Assembly (NCBI RefSeq): GCF_040834005.1
Contig: NZ_CP162129.1
Coordinates: 1,345,501-1,409,500 of the forward strand
Length of the DNA: 64,000 nt
Source of the DNA: Paenibacillus sp. PL2-23
GTDB lineage: Bacteria; Bacillota; Bacilli; Paenibacillales; Paenibacillaceae
Reading direction: 5' to 3'
The notes below the pieces were generated by a model, which was not told the DNA's origin, did no database searches, and saw only the letters and a program-made list of their open reading frames with translations. Below are positions 1-7,784 of this stretch, piece after piece. Each line of letters opens with the position of its first letter. Position 1 is the stretch's first letter. Position numbers and translations under genes: made by a program.

Positions 1-171
1 ATGCCGTTCACATACAGCATCGCGAACGGCATCTCCTTCGGTATCGTATCTTACGTGCTGCTGGCAACTGTCGCGAACGTATCCGGCAAGGGCAAATACC
101 AGGTGCACTGGCTGATGTGGATTCTAGCCGTGCTGATTGTATTGCGATACGCTCTAATGGGCGGCGAATAA
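1..171 (+). CDS. C-terminal fragment of an NCS2-family purine permease
   Basis: The frame is open from the left edge to TAA at 169-171 and gives 56 residues. They are hydrophobic (a segment beginning MPFTYSIANGISFGIVSYVL, then a second one around WLMWILAVLIVLRYALMGG), which matches the last two membrane spans of guanine/hypoxanthine permeases of the PbuG/AzgA type. The ATG at base 1 is an internal Met, not the start, because the family is about 430 residues long and these are terminal helices. The protein would import purine bases across the cytoplasmic membrane. The start lies outside the window. A strong terminator follows 17 bases after the stop. The exact substrate cannot be told from the fragment. 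Confidence 0.8.
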   Translation: MPFTYSIANGISFGIVSYVLLATVANVSGKGKYQVHWLMWILAVLIVLRYALMGGE

Positions 172-187
172 TAGGGACAAGCAACAA

Positions 188-218
188 GGCAGCGCTGGGC
201 CGGCGCTGCCTTTTTTTT
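188..218 (+). terminator. Rho-independent terminator after the permease
   Basis: An 8-bp G+C-rich stem, GGCAGCGC (188-195) with GCGCTGCC (203-210), is followed by eight T. It ends the permease transcript. Confidence 0.9.
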
Positions 219-388
219 GCGCAGCGGCCCCTTACGGTATAATGAGGGGTATTCATCAATATCGCCCAGGATACTCCCGTCTTCTATAAGCGGGGGAGGA
301 ATGGGCGTTCGGCGTTAGCCGGAATGATATTTGGTGTGTTCTTGTTGTCCCTACTATGCTAAAATTAGTATAGTGAGGAGGCGAACAT

Positions 389-1507
389 ATGATCGTTACC
401 GTGACGGCGAAAATCAAAATCAAACCGTCAGACAGTCAAATGATGGCCCTGCAACAAACGATGATCGCTTATCGTCAAGGCTGTAATTTTGTCTCTGCCC
501 TTGTGTTTGAGACGAGCGAGCGCCGGCAGTCTGCCCTGCACCGAATGACGTATCGAACCCTGCGCAGCGCGATGGGCCTGCGTTCTCAAATGGCGCAGTC
601 GGTATTGAAAACGGTACGGGCTAAATACAAGACCATCTTGAGCAGTGGGCATGCTTGGACTCTCGTACAATTTAAGAAGCCGGAATACGATCTCGTCTGG
701 AGACGGGATTACTCGCTAAGCGCAAAGCTATTCTCCGTCAATACGCTGCAAGGCCGCATTAAGATTCCCTTCGAAGCCAAAGGAATGGAGACCTATTTCG
801 ACGGCACATGGACATTCGGTACAGCCAAGCTGGTATGCAAAAAACAGAAGTGGTTTTTGCATATTCCAGTGTCTAAGGAAATGGCCTCTCCTGAGCTTAA
901 GGAGATTGAACACGTTGCAGGGATTGATCTGGGCATCAACTTTGTAGCTACGGTGTATGACACCGAGGGGAGAACGCTGTTTTTTCGAGGAAGGGAGCTC
1001 AAACACAAACGAGCCAACTACCAACGATTGCGTTCCGAGCTGCAACGCAAACAAACGGCTTCGTCCCGCCGCAGGCTGAAGCAAATCGGAGAACGAGAAA
1101 ACCGCTGGATGACCGATGTGAACCATCAGGTAAGTAAGGCACTCGTTACCCGATATGGGGCGAATACGCTGTTTGTGCTGGAGGATTTGACAGGGATCCG
1201 CCGCAGGGCGGAAAAGTCAAAGCTGAAGTATCGGTATGTGACGGTATCGTGGGCGTTCTATCAGCTGCGTCAGATGGTGACGTATAAGGCGAAGCTTGCA
1301 GGATCGATGGTGATAGCCGTGGATCCGAAGCACACCTCGCAGGCGTGTCCCCTATGCCGCCACACGGCCAAAGAAAACCGGGATAAACGCAGGCATCGCT
1401 TTCGTTGCCAGGCATGCGGATATGCAAGCAATGATGACCGGATCGGCGCCATGAATCTCTGTCTGAAGGGAAGAGAGTACCTTCTTGAAGGTGCAGGCTT
1501 AGCATGA
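389..1507 (+). CDS. tnpB: TnpB RNA-guided nuclease (IS605 OrfB family transposon protein)
   Basis: The protein has 372 residues, a normal TnpB length. It has an N-terminal OrfB helix-turn-helix-like region and a RuvC-like nuclease with the triad D180 (GIDLGIN), E265 (LEDLTGIR) and D350 (NDDRIGAMN). A zinc ribbon C320-x2-C323...C340-x2-C343 sits between the second and third RuvC motifs. All catalytic residues are intact, so this looks like an active homing nuclease rather than an inactivated TnpB-derived repressor. The start ATG has a GAGG site nine bases upstream. TnpB proteins bind an RNA made from their own 3' end and right element end and cut DNA next to a short target-adjacent motif, which favours element retention. 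No partner tnpA lies nearby. Confidence 0.93.
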   Translation: MIVTVTAKIKIKPSDSQMMALQQTMIAYRQGCNFVSALVFETSERRQSALHRMTYRTLRSAMGLRSQMAQSVLKTVRAKYKTILSSGHAWTLVQFKKPEYDLVWRRDYSLSAKLFSVNTLQGRIKIPFEAKGMETYFDGTWTFGTAKLVCKKQKWFLHIPVSKEMASPELKEIEHVAGIDLGINFVATVYDTEGRTLFFRGRELKHKRANYQRLRSELQRKQTASSRRRLKQIGERENRWMTDVNHQVSKALVTRYGANTLFVLEDLTGIRRRAEKSKLKYRYVTVSWAFYQLRQMVTYKAKLAGSMVIAVDPKHTSQACPLCRHTAKENRDKRRHRFRCQACGYASNDDRIGAMNLCLKGREYLLEGAGLA

Positions 1508-1668
1508 CTAGGCTTGCAGGGCAGCTGTCAATCTGCCCATTGGTAGGCGAAGGCTTACTCGAGGATGTAACACCACGTTCTTCGGAACGCCAAAAGATCG
1601 GAGTCGCAAGACGTTCGTACGATCGGGTTGTTATAAGCCCCCACTTCAAACGTTAGTTAAGTGGGGGT
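1508..1668 (+). ncRNA. Candidate omega (right-end) RNA of the TnpB element
   Basis: The non-coding stretch just after tnpB folds well by eye. It has GGGCAG/CTGCCC around 1518-1537, a CGTTC-TTCG-GAACG tetraloop hairpin near 1578-1592, and the terminal hairpin 1638-1667. In characterised TnpB systems the guide RNA starts inside the 3' part of tnpB, runs through the right end and uses flanking DNA as guide. If that holds here, the guide is the sequence after about 1668, in the pxpA 5' leader. The 5' and 3' boundaries are inferred from the family, not seen. Confidence 0.45.
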
Positions 1669-1707
1669 CATTGACTGTTATTTTTATAAGGGGGAGGTGG
1701 CGGTACC

Positions 1708-2472
1708 ATGGTTCGAATGGACTTGAATTGCGATATGGGAGAAGGGTTCGGCGTCTACCGTTCCGGCAACGATGAGCAGCTGATGCGGTATATTACGTCT
1801 GCGAATATCGCTTGCGGCTACCATGGAGGCGATCCGGCGACGATGCGATCCACGGTCCGAATGGCGCTGTCCCATGGCGTAGCGATAGGGGCGCATCCCG
1901 GCTTGCCAGATTTGGCCGGCTTCGGCAGGAGACGCATGGAGATAACGCCCATGGAGGCGTATGAGATGACGGTGTATCAGCTTGGGGCCCTTATGGCTTT
2001 TGCCCGAGCAGAGGGGGGCGGGCTGTCCCATGTGAAGCCTCATGGCGCTTTATATCATATGGCGGCCAAGGACGCTGCTTTGGCAGAAGCGATTGCTGAA
2101 GCGGTATACAAGGTGGACGGCAGCCTGCTCTTGTTCGGACTGGCGGGGAGCGAGCTCATACGCGCGGGGGAGCGCATCGGCTTGCGAGCGGCGAGGGAGG
2201 CGTTCGCGGACCGCACATACGAGGAGGATGGGACGCTGACTCCGAGAACAGTAGAAGGTGCGGTACTGGAGAGCTCCGAGGCAGCGGCGGCGCAAGCGGT
2301 TCTGCTGGCGACCGAAGGCAAGGCGCGTACTCGCCAAGGGTCATATGTAGCCGTCGAAGCGGATACCATCTGTGTGCATGGGGATTCGCCAGGCGCGTTG
2401 GCGCATGTCATCGCTCTCCGACAAGCGTTAACCGAGGCGAAAATAACGATTCAGGCGCCCGGAACCCTATAG
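1708..2472 (+). CDS. pxpA: 5-oxoprolinase subunit PxpA (LamB/YcsF family)
   Basis: The protein has 254 residues and the full LamB/YcsF signature: DLNCDMGEGFG at the N-terminus, ITSANIACGYHGGDP near residue 30, and GAHPGLPDLAGFGRR near 60. With PxpB and PxpC it forms an ATP-dependent enzyme that opens 5-oxoproline (pyroglutamate) to glutamate and clears a damage product of glutamine and glutamate. The ATG is preceded by GGGGGAGG. It is the first gene of a tight pxpABC operon (16 bases to pxpB). The TnpB element ends only ~35 bases upstream, so the native promoter region was probably displaced or replaced. Confidence 0.95.
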   Translation: MVRMDLNCDMGEGFGVYRSGNDEQLMRYITSANIACGYHGGDPATMRSTVRMALSHGVAIGAHPGLPDLAGFGRRRMEITPMEAYEMTVYQLGALMAFARAEGGGLSHVKPHGALYHMAAKDAALAEAIAEAVYKVDGSLLLFGLAGSELIRAGERIGLRAAREAFADRTYEEDGTLTPRTVEGAVLESSEAAAAQAVLLATEGKARTRQGSYVAVEADTICVHGDSPGALAHVIALRQALTEAKITIQAPGTL

Positions 2473-2488
2473 CTTGGGAGGTGTTCGT

Positions 2489-3268
2489 GTGAATAAAGCT
2501 TACAGCATTACGCCGCTAGGCGACGCTTGCGTGCTGCTTCAGCTCGGCGATCAGCCCGACGAGGCGACGTTCCGGCAAGTGATGGCGACAGCGGCATATT
2601 TGGAGGTGGACGCATTCCCTGGCTTTATCGAATGTGTGCCTGCTTATGCGTCTATCGCCGTACACTATCATCCCATGACGGTATGGCGGAGCCGTTCCAT
2701 AGAGGAACGGGATTGCCGGTCTCTTTATGAGACGGTATGCCGCCGAATTCAAGGGGTGCTGCAGCCTCTGGCACGCGGCGAAGCGGCGGCTGGCATTGCG
2801 GATTCCAGGACCGTCACCATTCCAGTATGCTACGGCGGCTTGTATGGACCGGACCTGGAGGAGGTCGCGGCCCATTGCAACCGAGCTGTGGAGGAGGTTG
2901 TCCGGCTTCACAGCAGCGCCGAGTATCTGGTCTATATGATCGGCTTTGCCCCCGGCTTCCCCTATCTGGGCGGCATGCCGCCGGAGATTGGGGCTCCCCG
3001 CCGCGCGACGCCTCGAACGCTTATCCCTGCTGGAAGCGTGGGAATCGCTGGCGGCCAGACCGGCGTCTATCCGCTCCCCACGCCGGGCGGCTGGCAGCTC
3101 ATTGGCCGAACGCCGCTCCGCCTGTTCCGGCCGGAGGGTGACCGTCCCAGCCTGCTTCAGGCTGGAGATCGAGTGCGGTTCGAGCCGATCACGGAGGCGG
3201 AATACAAGCGTTTGGAGCGCCGTGAAGGCAGCACGGTACATGGAGCTCGAGAGGAGGGCTGTCCATGA
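2489..3268 (+). CDS. pxpB: 5-oxoprolinase subunit PxpB (KipI-like, allophanate hydrolase subunit 1 fold)
   Basis: I chose the GTG at 2489 because GGGAGG lies seven bases upstream; an in-frame TTG at 2474 overlaps that ribosome site. The ~259-residue product has the subunit-1 landmarks: GDACVLLQLGD at the start, then YMIGFAPGFPYLGG, PRRATPRTLIPAGSVGIAGGQTG and PTPGGWQLIGRTP. These form the cyclophilin-like CT_C_D domain. Together with PxpC it forms the part of oxoprolinase related to the carboxyltransferase of urea amidolyase. In Bacillus a homologue (KipI) was first described as a kinase inhibitor, but the pxpA-pxpC context points to the metabolic role. It overlaps pxpC by ATGA. Confidence 0.94.
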   Translation: MNKAYSITPLGDACVLLQLGDQPDEATFRQVMATAAYLEVDAFPGFIECVPAYASIAVHYHPMTVWRSRSIEERDCRSLYETVCRRIQGVLQPLARGEAAAGIADSRTVTIPVCYGGLYGPDLEEVAAHCNRAVEEVVRLHSSAEYLVYMIGFAPGFPYLGGMPPEIGAPRRATPRTLIPAGSVGIAGGQTGVYPLPTPGGWQLIGRTPLRLFRPEGDRPSLLQAGDRVRFEPITEAEYKRLERREGSTVHGAREEGCP

Positions 3269-4278
3269 GTATAGTCATTGAGAAGCCCGGCTTGTTAGCT
3301 ACGCTGCAGGATCTGGGAAGATACGGCTACCAGAAGCAAGGCGTTGTGGTGGGCGGGGCGATGGATACTGCCGCCGCCAGAATTGCGAACTGGCTGGTCG
3401 GCAATGACGAGTCGGAGGCGGTGCTTGAGCTTACGCTTGCGGGAGCTGAGCTGCGCATCGTGAAGGAGTGTTGGATCGCTGTATGCGGAGGCGATATGAG
3501 TCCGGTTACGAAGCGGGGCGAGAAGGTGCCGCAGTGGCGGCCGGTGAAGGCTGCCGCTGGAGCAGTTATACGATTCGCCGGCTGTCGAAGCGGGTGTCGG
3601 ACTTATGTCGCGCTGGCGGGCGGGCTTGATGCGCCGCTCACGCTGGGAAGCCGCAGCACTTATCTTCGCGGCGGAATCGGCGGCCTGGAGGGACGCGCGC
3701 TGCGCGCCGGCGATGCCCTGACGCCAAGGAACGAGGCGGCTGAGCTACGACTGGACGAGCGCACCCTGGCGGAATCGGAGGAGCTCCGGTGGCCGCGATG
3801 GCATGCGGGAGGCTTTGCCGTTGCGCATATGGATATTGCGGAAATTCGATTGATGTCCGGGATGCATACCGATTGGCTGCATGAAGAAGCGAGGATGCGT
3901 CTAGAGCAAGAGATCTTCGCCGTGGGGCGGAACTCTGATCGAATGGGCTATCGGCTGGATGCTGGGGAGGGGCTGTCCATGACAGGGGATCGGCCTGAGC
4001 TGCTGTCGGAGCCGGTTGCGATGGGCACGATTCAGCTGCCGCCGGACGGCAGCCCCATCATTCTGATGGCCGACAGGCAGACAACGGGCGGCTATCCCCG
4101 AATCGGACATGTTGCCACGGTCGATCTGCCCGTCCTGGCGCAGCTGAAGCCAGGCGATCGGCTTAGGCTTCAGCGCGTCAGCCATGCGGCTGCGGAGACT
4201 TTGCTGCTGGAGGACGAGCTGGAGATGCTCCAGCTCAAGGGGGCGATTGGGCTGAAGCTGGCGGGTGCCGTCACTTGA
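3265..4278 (+). CDS. pxpC: 5-oxoprolinase subunit PxpC (biotin-dependent carboxyltransferase-like)
   Basis: The 337-residue protein of the CT_A_B (subunit 2) family opens with EKPGLLATLQDLGRYGYQK and carries GGAMDTAAARIANWLVGN, MSGMHTDWLH and RMGYRLDAGEGL. Its ATG overlaps the pxpB stop (ATGA), so the two are translationally coupled, which fits subunits of one complex. It completes the pyroglutamate-degrading enzyme. The 3' end overlaps the 3' end of the convergent minus-strand gene by eight bases, and no terminator separates them. Confidence 0.94.
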   Translation: MSIVIEKPGLLATLQDLGRYGYQKQGVVVGGAMDTAAARIANWLVGNDESEAVLELTLAGAELRIVKECWIAVCGGDMSPVTKRGEKVPQWRPVKAAAGAVIRFAGCRSGCRTYVALAGGLDAPLTLGSRSTYLRGGIGGLEGRALRAGDALTPRNEAAELRLDERTLAESEELRWPRWHAGGFAVAHMDIAEIRLMSGMHTDWLHEEARMRLEQEIFAVGRNSDRMGYRLDAGEGLSMTGDRPELLSEPVAMGTIQLPPDGSPIILMADRQTTGGYPRIGHVATVDLPVLAQLKPGDRLRLQRVSHAAAETLLLEDELEMLQLKGAIGLKLAGAVT

Positions 4279-5347
4279 AGAATAGGAAGTGAGTCGGCAG
4301 CTTTCTCATCGAGCCGTCAGAGGGCTTATTGATGAGCTTGCCGTTAAAGACAAGCGTCGACGAGCCGCCGCCATCCAGATTGTAGGCATCGATGACGCCA
4401 TATTTCTTCAGCAGCGTCTGCAGCTCCGCAAGCGTGGCGCCGGAGCTGCCGTATTCGTTGTAGCCGTCCGTTACGAAGATAAGCAGCTGATCATCCCTGT
4501 AATTCCCGATAACTGTACGCGGCGCTCGCTTCGGGCTTGTCTGCCATTTGAGCGGAATCGGCTGCGGAACGCCGCTGCGAAGCAGGATCGGCACGAAGGA
4601 AGCGCCGAACTGCGGCTTCTTCGCGTCGAGCTGCTCGCGGCTGGCGAACTTGCCTCCGATCAGCTTGTTGTTCTCGCTGAGACCCACAAAAAACAAATCG
4701 TTGAAGGATGCCTGAAAGCCCGATACGTATTCGCCCTCTACCATTGTTGTGCTGAGCGGGTACCGCTTGCCTCCGCCGTCGGCATAGCCGCCGGCGTTGA
4801 CGCCTACTGCGGCTTGATGCTTGGTGACGGCTTGAAGCGTCGTCTGGGCATCGCCAAGCTGGTCGCCCCCCATGACCATCTGCATCGCGCCGTCGGCTTT
4901 TAGCTGTATTTTGACCGCATAGCTTCTAAAGTTGTCGTGCTTCAAGTAGAACAGCTGCGCCCGAAGCTTGCTGGACTGGATCGTCGCAGCAGGCTTGCCC
5001 AGCCGGGCCGTTATCTTGGCATCGTAAATAGCCAGCGGGCGCGAAGCCTGAGCTGCGGCGGTCTTCGCGATCCCATTCATCTCCGAGTTCGTCTTCTGGT
5101 ACAAATCAAGCTGCTTCTTGATGGCTTCGCCCGTCTGCACAGCAGTCACATTCGCCTGATCGAGACCTGCCGCGGTTTCGGTCCATACTTGAGCGGAGGA
5201 CGCTCCTCCGGCTTCCGTAAGCTTAGGTACCGCTTCCTGCGACAATTCAATGGCAATGGTCGAGGAGAACAGCCAGATCAGTATGCCGGCGAAAGGGGCT
5301 AAGGCAAGCAACGCCGTCCGGTTTAAGGTTTGGATGGTCACTCTCAT
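4271..5347 (-). CDS. Membrane-anchored phosphodiester glycosidase-family protein (NAGPA domain)
   Basis: The protein has 358 residues with one N-terminal membrane segment (about residues 12-32) and no clear cleavage site, so it is probably anchored outside the cell. The C-terminal half (about 180-355) is a NAGPA/DUF2233 domain, with VGVNAGGYADGGG, LIFVTDGYN and the family hallmark YNLDGGGSSTLVFNGK near the end. The family includes the mammalian enzyme that uncovers phosphoglycosylated sugars and bacterial proteins near exopolysaccharide or cell-wall genes, so a role in trimming a phosphosugar of the envelope is likely but inferred. It is coupled to the upstream gene by a 4-base ATGA overlap. 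Confidence 0.85.
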   Translation of the reverse strand: MRVTIQTLNRTALLALAPFAGILIWLFSSTIAIELSQEAVPKLTEAGGASSAQVWTETAAGLDQANVTAVQTGEAIKKQLDLYQKTNSEMNGIAKTAAAQASRPLAIYDAKITARLGKPAATIQSSKLRAQLFYLKHDNFRSYAVKIQLKADGAMQMVMGGDQLGDAQTTLQAVTKHQAAVGVNAGGYADGGGKRYPLSTTMVEGEYVSGFQASFNDLFFVGLSENNKLIGGKFASREQLDAKKPQFGASFVPILLRSGVPQPIPLKWQTSPKRAPRTVIGNYRDDQLLIFVTDGYNEYGSSGATLAELQTLLKKYGVIDAYNLDGGGSSTLVFNGKLINKPSDGSMRKLPTHFLFFK

Positions 5348-5775
5348 TTGAGCACATCCAGGCTTTTTTTCAATTCGTCCAACTGCTTCTTCACTTCGTT
5401 CAGCTGCGTATATAGCTTGTTGCTGTTATCCGTCTTGTCATCGGCGTTGTCCTTGGCGAAGGTCAACAGCTCATTCAAGGCGTCCACCTTGTCCTTGAGC
5501 ACGGAAATTTCGTTCTGGTAGCTCTGCTCCATAGCGGTTATACGCCCATCATATTCGTTCTGCAGCTCTGCGATCTGCCTTGCGGTCTGCCGTTCAATAT
5601 CGGCGGTAATCTCCCGCTGCATCCCCTCCGTATATACTTTTGCTCCGTATACGCCGCCTCCAATCAGAAACGTCCATATGCCAATAAAAGCAATAAATGC
5701 GGCTTTGCTTCGTTTCTTGCGTGTATTCGCGGCCTGGCGGCTCGACGCCCCAGGCTCCAGCTGCATCTCGCTCAT
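5344..5775 (-). CDS. Small membrane protein with an extracytoplasmic coiled coil
   Basis: The 143-residue protein has a basic, cytoplasmic N-terminus (NTRKKRSK), one membrane helix (about 27-47) and a charged heptad-rich tail (about 50-143) that should form a long coiled coil. I recognise no enzyme domain. It is the first gene of a two-gene minus-strand operon, and its stop overlaps the start of the glycosidase-like gene. The two probably work together at the membrane, with this one perhaps as a scaffold or partner. The function is unknown. Confidence 0.75.
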   Translation of the reverse strand: MSEMQLEPGASSRQAANTRKKRSKAAFIAFIGIWTFLIGGGVYGAKVYTEGMQREITADIERQTARQIAELQNEYDGRITAMEQSYQNEISVLKDKVDALNELLTFAKDNADDKTDNSNKLYTQLNEVKKQLDELKKSLDVLK

Positions 5776-6028
5776 TGCGGTTCATTCACCTCTCATGTAT
5801 GCCTAAATTTGCACGTTGTGCGGTTGAACGAACGAGTGTTGAAAAAAAGCGCCTTCCGGCAATCGACAGCCTTCCGGCTAATGCTTGCCTCACTCTTATT
5901 AAACGACGGCATACGTCATAAAGGTTGCGAATGTCATCCTATTGTAACAAACGAAACGGCGAATGTCGCCGTTCAGCCTCTCATTAACGACATGCAAAAG
6001 CAGGAAGCGCAGTCGGTCCTTAGCCTTT
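5776..6028. other. Intergenic stretch between divergent genes
   Basis: No convincing gene lies here. An in-frame extension upstream of msrAB exists but begins far from a ribosome site. The only structure I see is a perfect 7-bp hairpin, ACGGCGA/TCGCCGT at 5956-5972, with a 3-base loop. Promoters for both flanking genes should lie here, and the one for msrAB is listed separately. Confidence 0.5.
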
Positions 6029-6057
6029 TTGTTAGCGTGAGCGGCGTCATGTATAAT
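6029..6057 (+). promoter_or_regulatory. Sigma-A-type promoter of msrAB
   Basis: TTGTTA (6029-6034), a 17-base spacer and a perfect TATAAT (6052-6057) lie about 45 bases before the msrAB start. Confidence 0.7.
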
Positions 6058-6102
6058 GGGATGAGCGAGTCATTCAGCGAGAGTGGAAAAGGAGAGATTA
6101 CC

Positions 6103-7068
6103 ATGGAGCAACAATCGAGTCGCAGGGAGCAGGCCATGTTCGCGGGAGGCTGCTTCTGGTGTATGGTAACGCCATTCGACGAAATGCCGGGCATTATATC
6201 GGTCGTATCGGGCTATACCGGAGGCCATACGGAGAATCCCACCTACGAGGAGGTATGCTCGGATACGACGGGGCATACGGAAGCGGTGCACATCACTTAT
6301 GATCCGGAGCTTTTTTCGTACGAGCGCCTGCTCGATATCTTCTGGCGCCAGATTGATCCGACGGACGCGGGGGGCCAATTCCACGATAGAGGCTCCTCTT
6401 ATCGGACGGGCATCTATTATTACACGGAGGAGCAACGTCAATTGGCGGAGGCGTCCAAGGCGGAGCTGCAGGCGAGCGGGCGCTTCGACAAGCCGATTGT
6501 AACGGAGATCGAGCCAGCTGGTCCCTTTTATCCCGCGGAGGAATATCATCAGGATTATTACAGGAAAAATCCGTTCCGGTATAAAATGTACCGCAAAGGC
6601 TCAGGACGAGACGCTTTTATCACAAGTCACTGGAAGGTGAAGAAGGATCAGGCTGAGCTGCGAAAGCGGCTGACGCCGGTCCAATATGAAGTGACGCAGA
6701 ACAGCGGTACCGAACGGCCATTCACAGGGGAATATTGGGATCATCAGGAGGAAGGCATCTATGTCGATATTGTCTCCGGCGAACCGCTGTTCAGCTCGAA
6801 GGACAAGTTCGACGCCGGCTGCGGCTGGCCGAGCTTCACAAAGCCGCTGCAGAAGACGAATGTGACGGAGCATATGGATACCACGCATAACATGGTGAGA
6901 ATCGAGGTGCGAAGCCAGGAGGGGGACTCTCATCTGGGCCATGTGTTCGACGACGGTCCGCAGCCTACGGGGCTTCGTTATTGCATTAATTCTGCCGCTC
7001 TGCGTTTTGTGCCGAAGGAGAAGCTGGAGGAAGAGGGCTACGGGCAATATCGCAATTTATTCGATTAA
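6103..7068 (+). CDS. msrAB: Bifunctional peptide methionine sulfoxide reductase MsrA-MsrB
   Basis: The protein is a fusion of about 321 residues. The MsrA half has the catalytic GGCFWC motif (C17) and [19 protein letters not shown], and ends around residue 160. The MsrB half starts near [10 protein letters not shown] and contains [13 protein letters not shown] and [11 protein letters not shown] (catalytic C294). It lacks the usual pair of zinc CxxC motifs, with serines at the expected site (LFSSKDKFD). The enzyme repairs both stereoisomers of oxidised methionine. I chose the ATG at 6103 because AAGGAGAG lies nine bases upstream and the MsrA domain starts right after it. Longer in-frame starts would add ~98 unrelated residues. 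The next gene follows within 16 bases. Confidence 0.94.
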   Translation: MEQQSSRREQAMFAGGCFWCMVTPFDEMPGIISVVSGYTGGHTENPTYEEVCSDTTGHTEAVHITYDPELFSYERLLDIFWRQIDPTDAGGQFHDRGSSYRTGIYYYTEEQRQLAEASKAELQASGRFDKPIVTEIEPAGPFYPAEEYHQDYYRKNPFRYKMYRKGSGRDAFITSHWKVKKDQAELRKRLTPVQYEVTQNSGTERPFTGEYWDHQEEGIYVDIVSGEPLFSSKDKFDAGCGWPSFTKPLQKTNVTEHMDTTHNMVRIEVRSQEGDSHLGHVFDDGPQPTGLRYCINSAALRFVPKEKLEEEGYGQYRNLFD

Positions 7069-7084
7069 AGGGGATGAATGGGGA

Positions 7085-7705
7085 ATGGAGACAATCGGCA
7101 GCGGAAGCAGCACAGCGGGGCAAGGGAACGGTATAAGCGTTATGGAAGCCATCAAGAGCAGACGCTCTATCGGCAAGGTGAAGCCGGACGAGGTGGAGCG
7201 CGAGATTATCGAAGCGCTTCTGGAGGCGGCGACTTGGGCGCCGAGCCACTTCAACACGCAGCCATGGCGCTTTGTTGTGATGACGGGTGAAGGACGTTCG
7301 AAGCTGGGAGAAGGCTACGCGAAGGTGCTGGAGGCCGCATCGGCTGGGGTCGAAGGCGCGGAGCTGGAGGAGAAGCTGCAGAAGGAGAGAGCCAAGGCGT
7401 TCCGGGCGCCGCTCGTCATTACGGCGATCTGCTCGCCGTCCGACGATCCGCGCGCTGAGCGCGCGGAGGAGCTGGCCGCCGCTCAGGCTGCCGTGCACAA
7501 TCTGCTGCTTGCTGCGCACGCGTACGGCTTGGGGGCGATCTGGAGATCGGGCCCTCCCATGTACGATCCCGTCATGAAGCGGCATTTCGAGCTTCGGGAG
7601 GATGAGGAGATCGTCGCTTTCCTCTACATCGGCTATCCGGACATGACCCCTGGACAGCCGCGCCGCTCACCCGTAGCGGACAAGACAATCTGGCTGGACA
7701 GCTAG
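7085..7705 (+). CDS. Nitroreductase-family FMN oxidoreductase
   Basis: The ~206-residue protein has the nitroreductase fold signatures VMEAIKSRRSIGKVKPDEV, LLEAATWAPSHFNTQPWRF (FMN contacts), AAAQAAVHNLLLAAHAYGLG and the C-terminal FLYIGYPDMTPG. Such enzymes reduce nitro or quinone compounds with NAD(P)H, but the physiological substrate cannot be read from sequence. The start at 7085 follows AAAGGGGAT. The gene lies 16 bases after msrAB with no terminator between, so the two probably share one mRNA, consistent with a redox-stress operon. A strong terminator follows. Confidence 0.85.
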   Translation: METIGSGSSTAGQGNGISVMEAIKSRRSIGKVKPDEVEREIIEALLEAATWAPSHFNTQPWRFVVMTGEGRSKLGEGYAKVLEAASAGVEGAELEEKLQKERAKAFRAPLVITAICSPSDDPRAERAEELAAAQAAVHNLLLAAHAYGLGAIWRSGPPMYDPVMKRHFELREDEEIVAFLYIGYPDMTPGQPRRSPVADKTIWLDS

Positions 7706-7710
7706 GAGCA

Positions 7711-7755
7711 AGGAGCGGCCCGCCCCCCTCTGGGGGCGGGCCGCTCCTTTTTTTT
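7711..7755 (+). terminator. Terminator of the msrAB-nitroreductase operon
   Basis: A very G+C-rich ~18-bp stem (AGGAGCGGCCCGCCCCC with its complement through 7747) is followed by eight T. Confidence 0.93.
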
Positions 7756-7784
7756 GTGTGGGTTGGGGGCAGCTGGGTCTCTTC

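Larger units (their letters stand above)
240..1675 (+). mobile_element. IS200/IS605-superfamily element carrying only tnpB (IS1341-like group)
   Basis: The element is bounded by imperfect hairpins rather than terminal inverted repeats, as in the IS200/IS605 superfamily. The left hairpin is at 263-307 (outer CGCCC/GGGCG, inner CTCCCG with CGGGGGAG). The right hairpin is at 1638-1667 (CCCCCACTT with AAGTGGGGG). Both ends share a TATAAGC string beside the G/C run. No tnpA (Y1 transposase) is present, so it would need a TnpA in trans. It sits between the permease terminator and the pxp operon. The exact ends are approximate, because this superfamily makes no target duplication that would fix them. 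Confidence 0.7.

Noticed and set aside
4289..4903. 204-residue plus-strand frame opposite the glycosidase-like gene
   Set aside because: The minus strand encodes a recognisable NAGPA domain over the same bases.
5809..6102. 98-residue N-terminal extension of MsrAB
   Set aside because: The promoter TATAAT and ribosome site lie inside it, and the extension has no MsrA homology.
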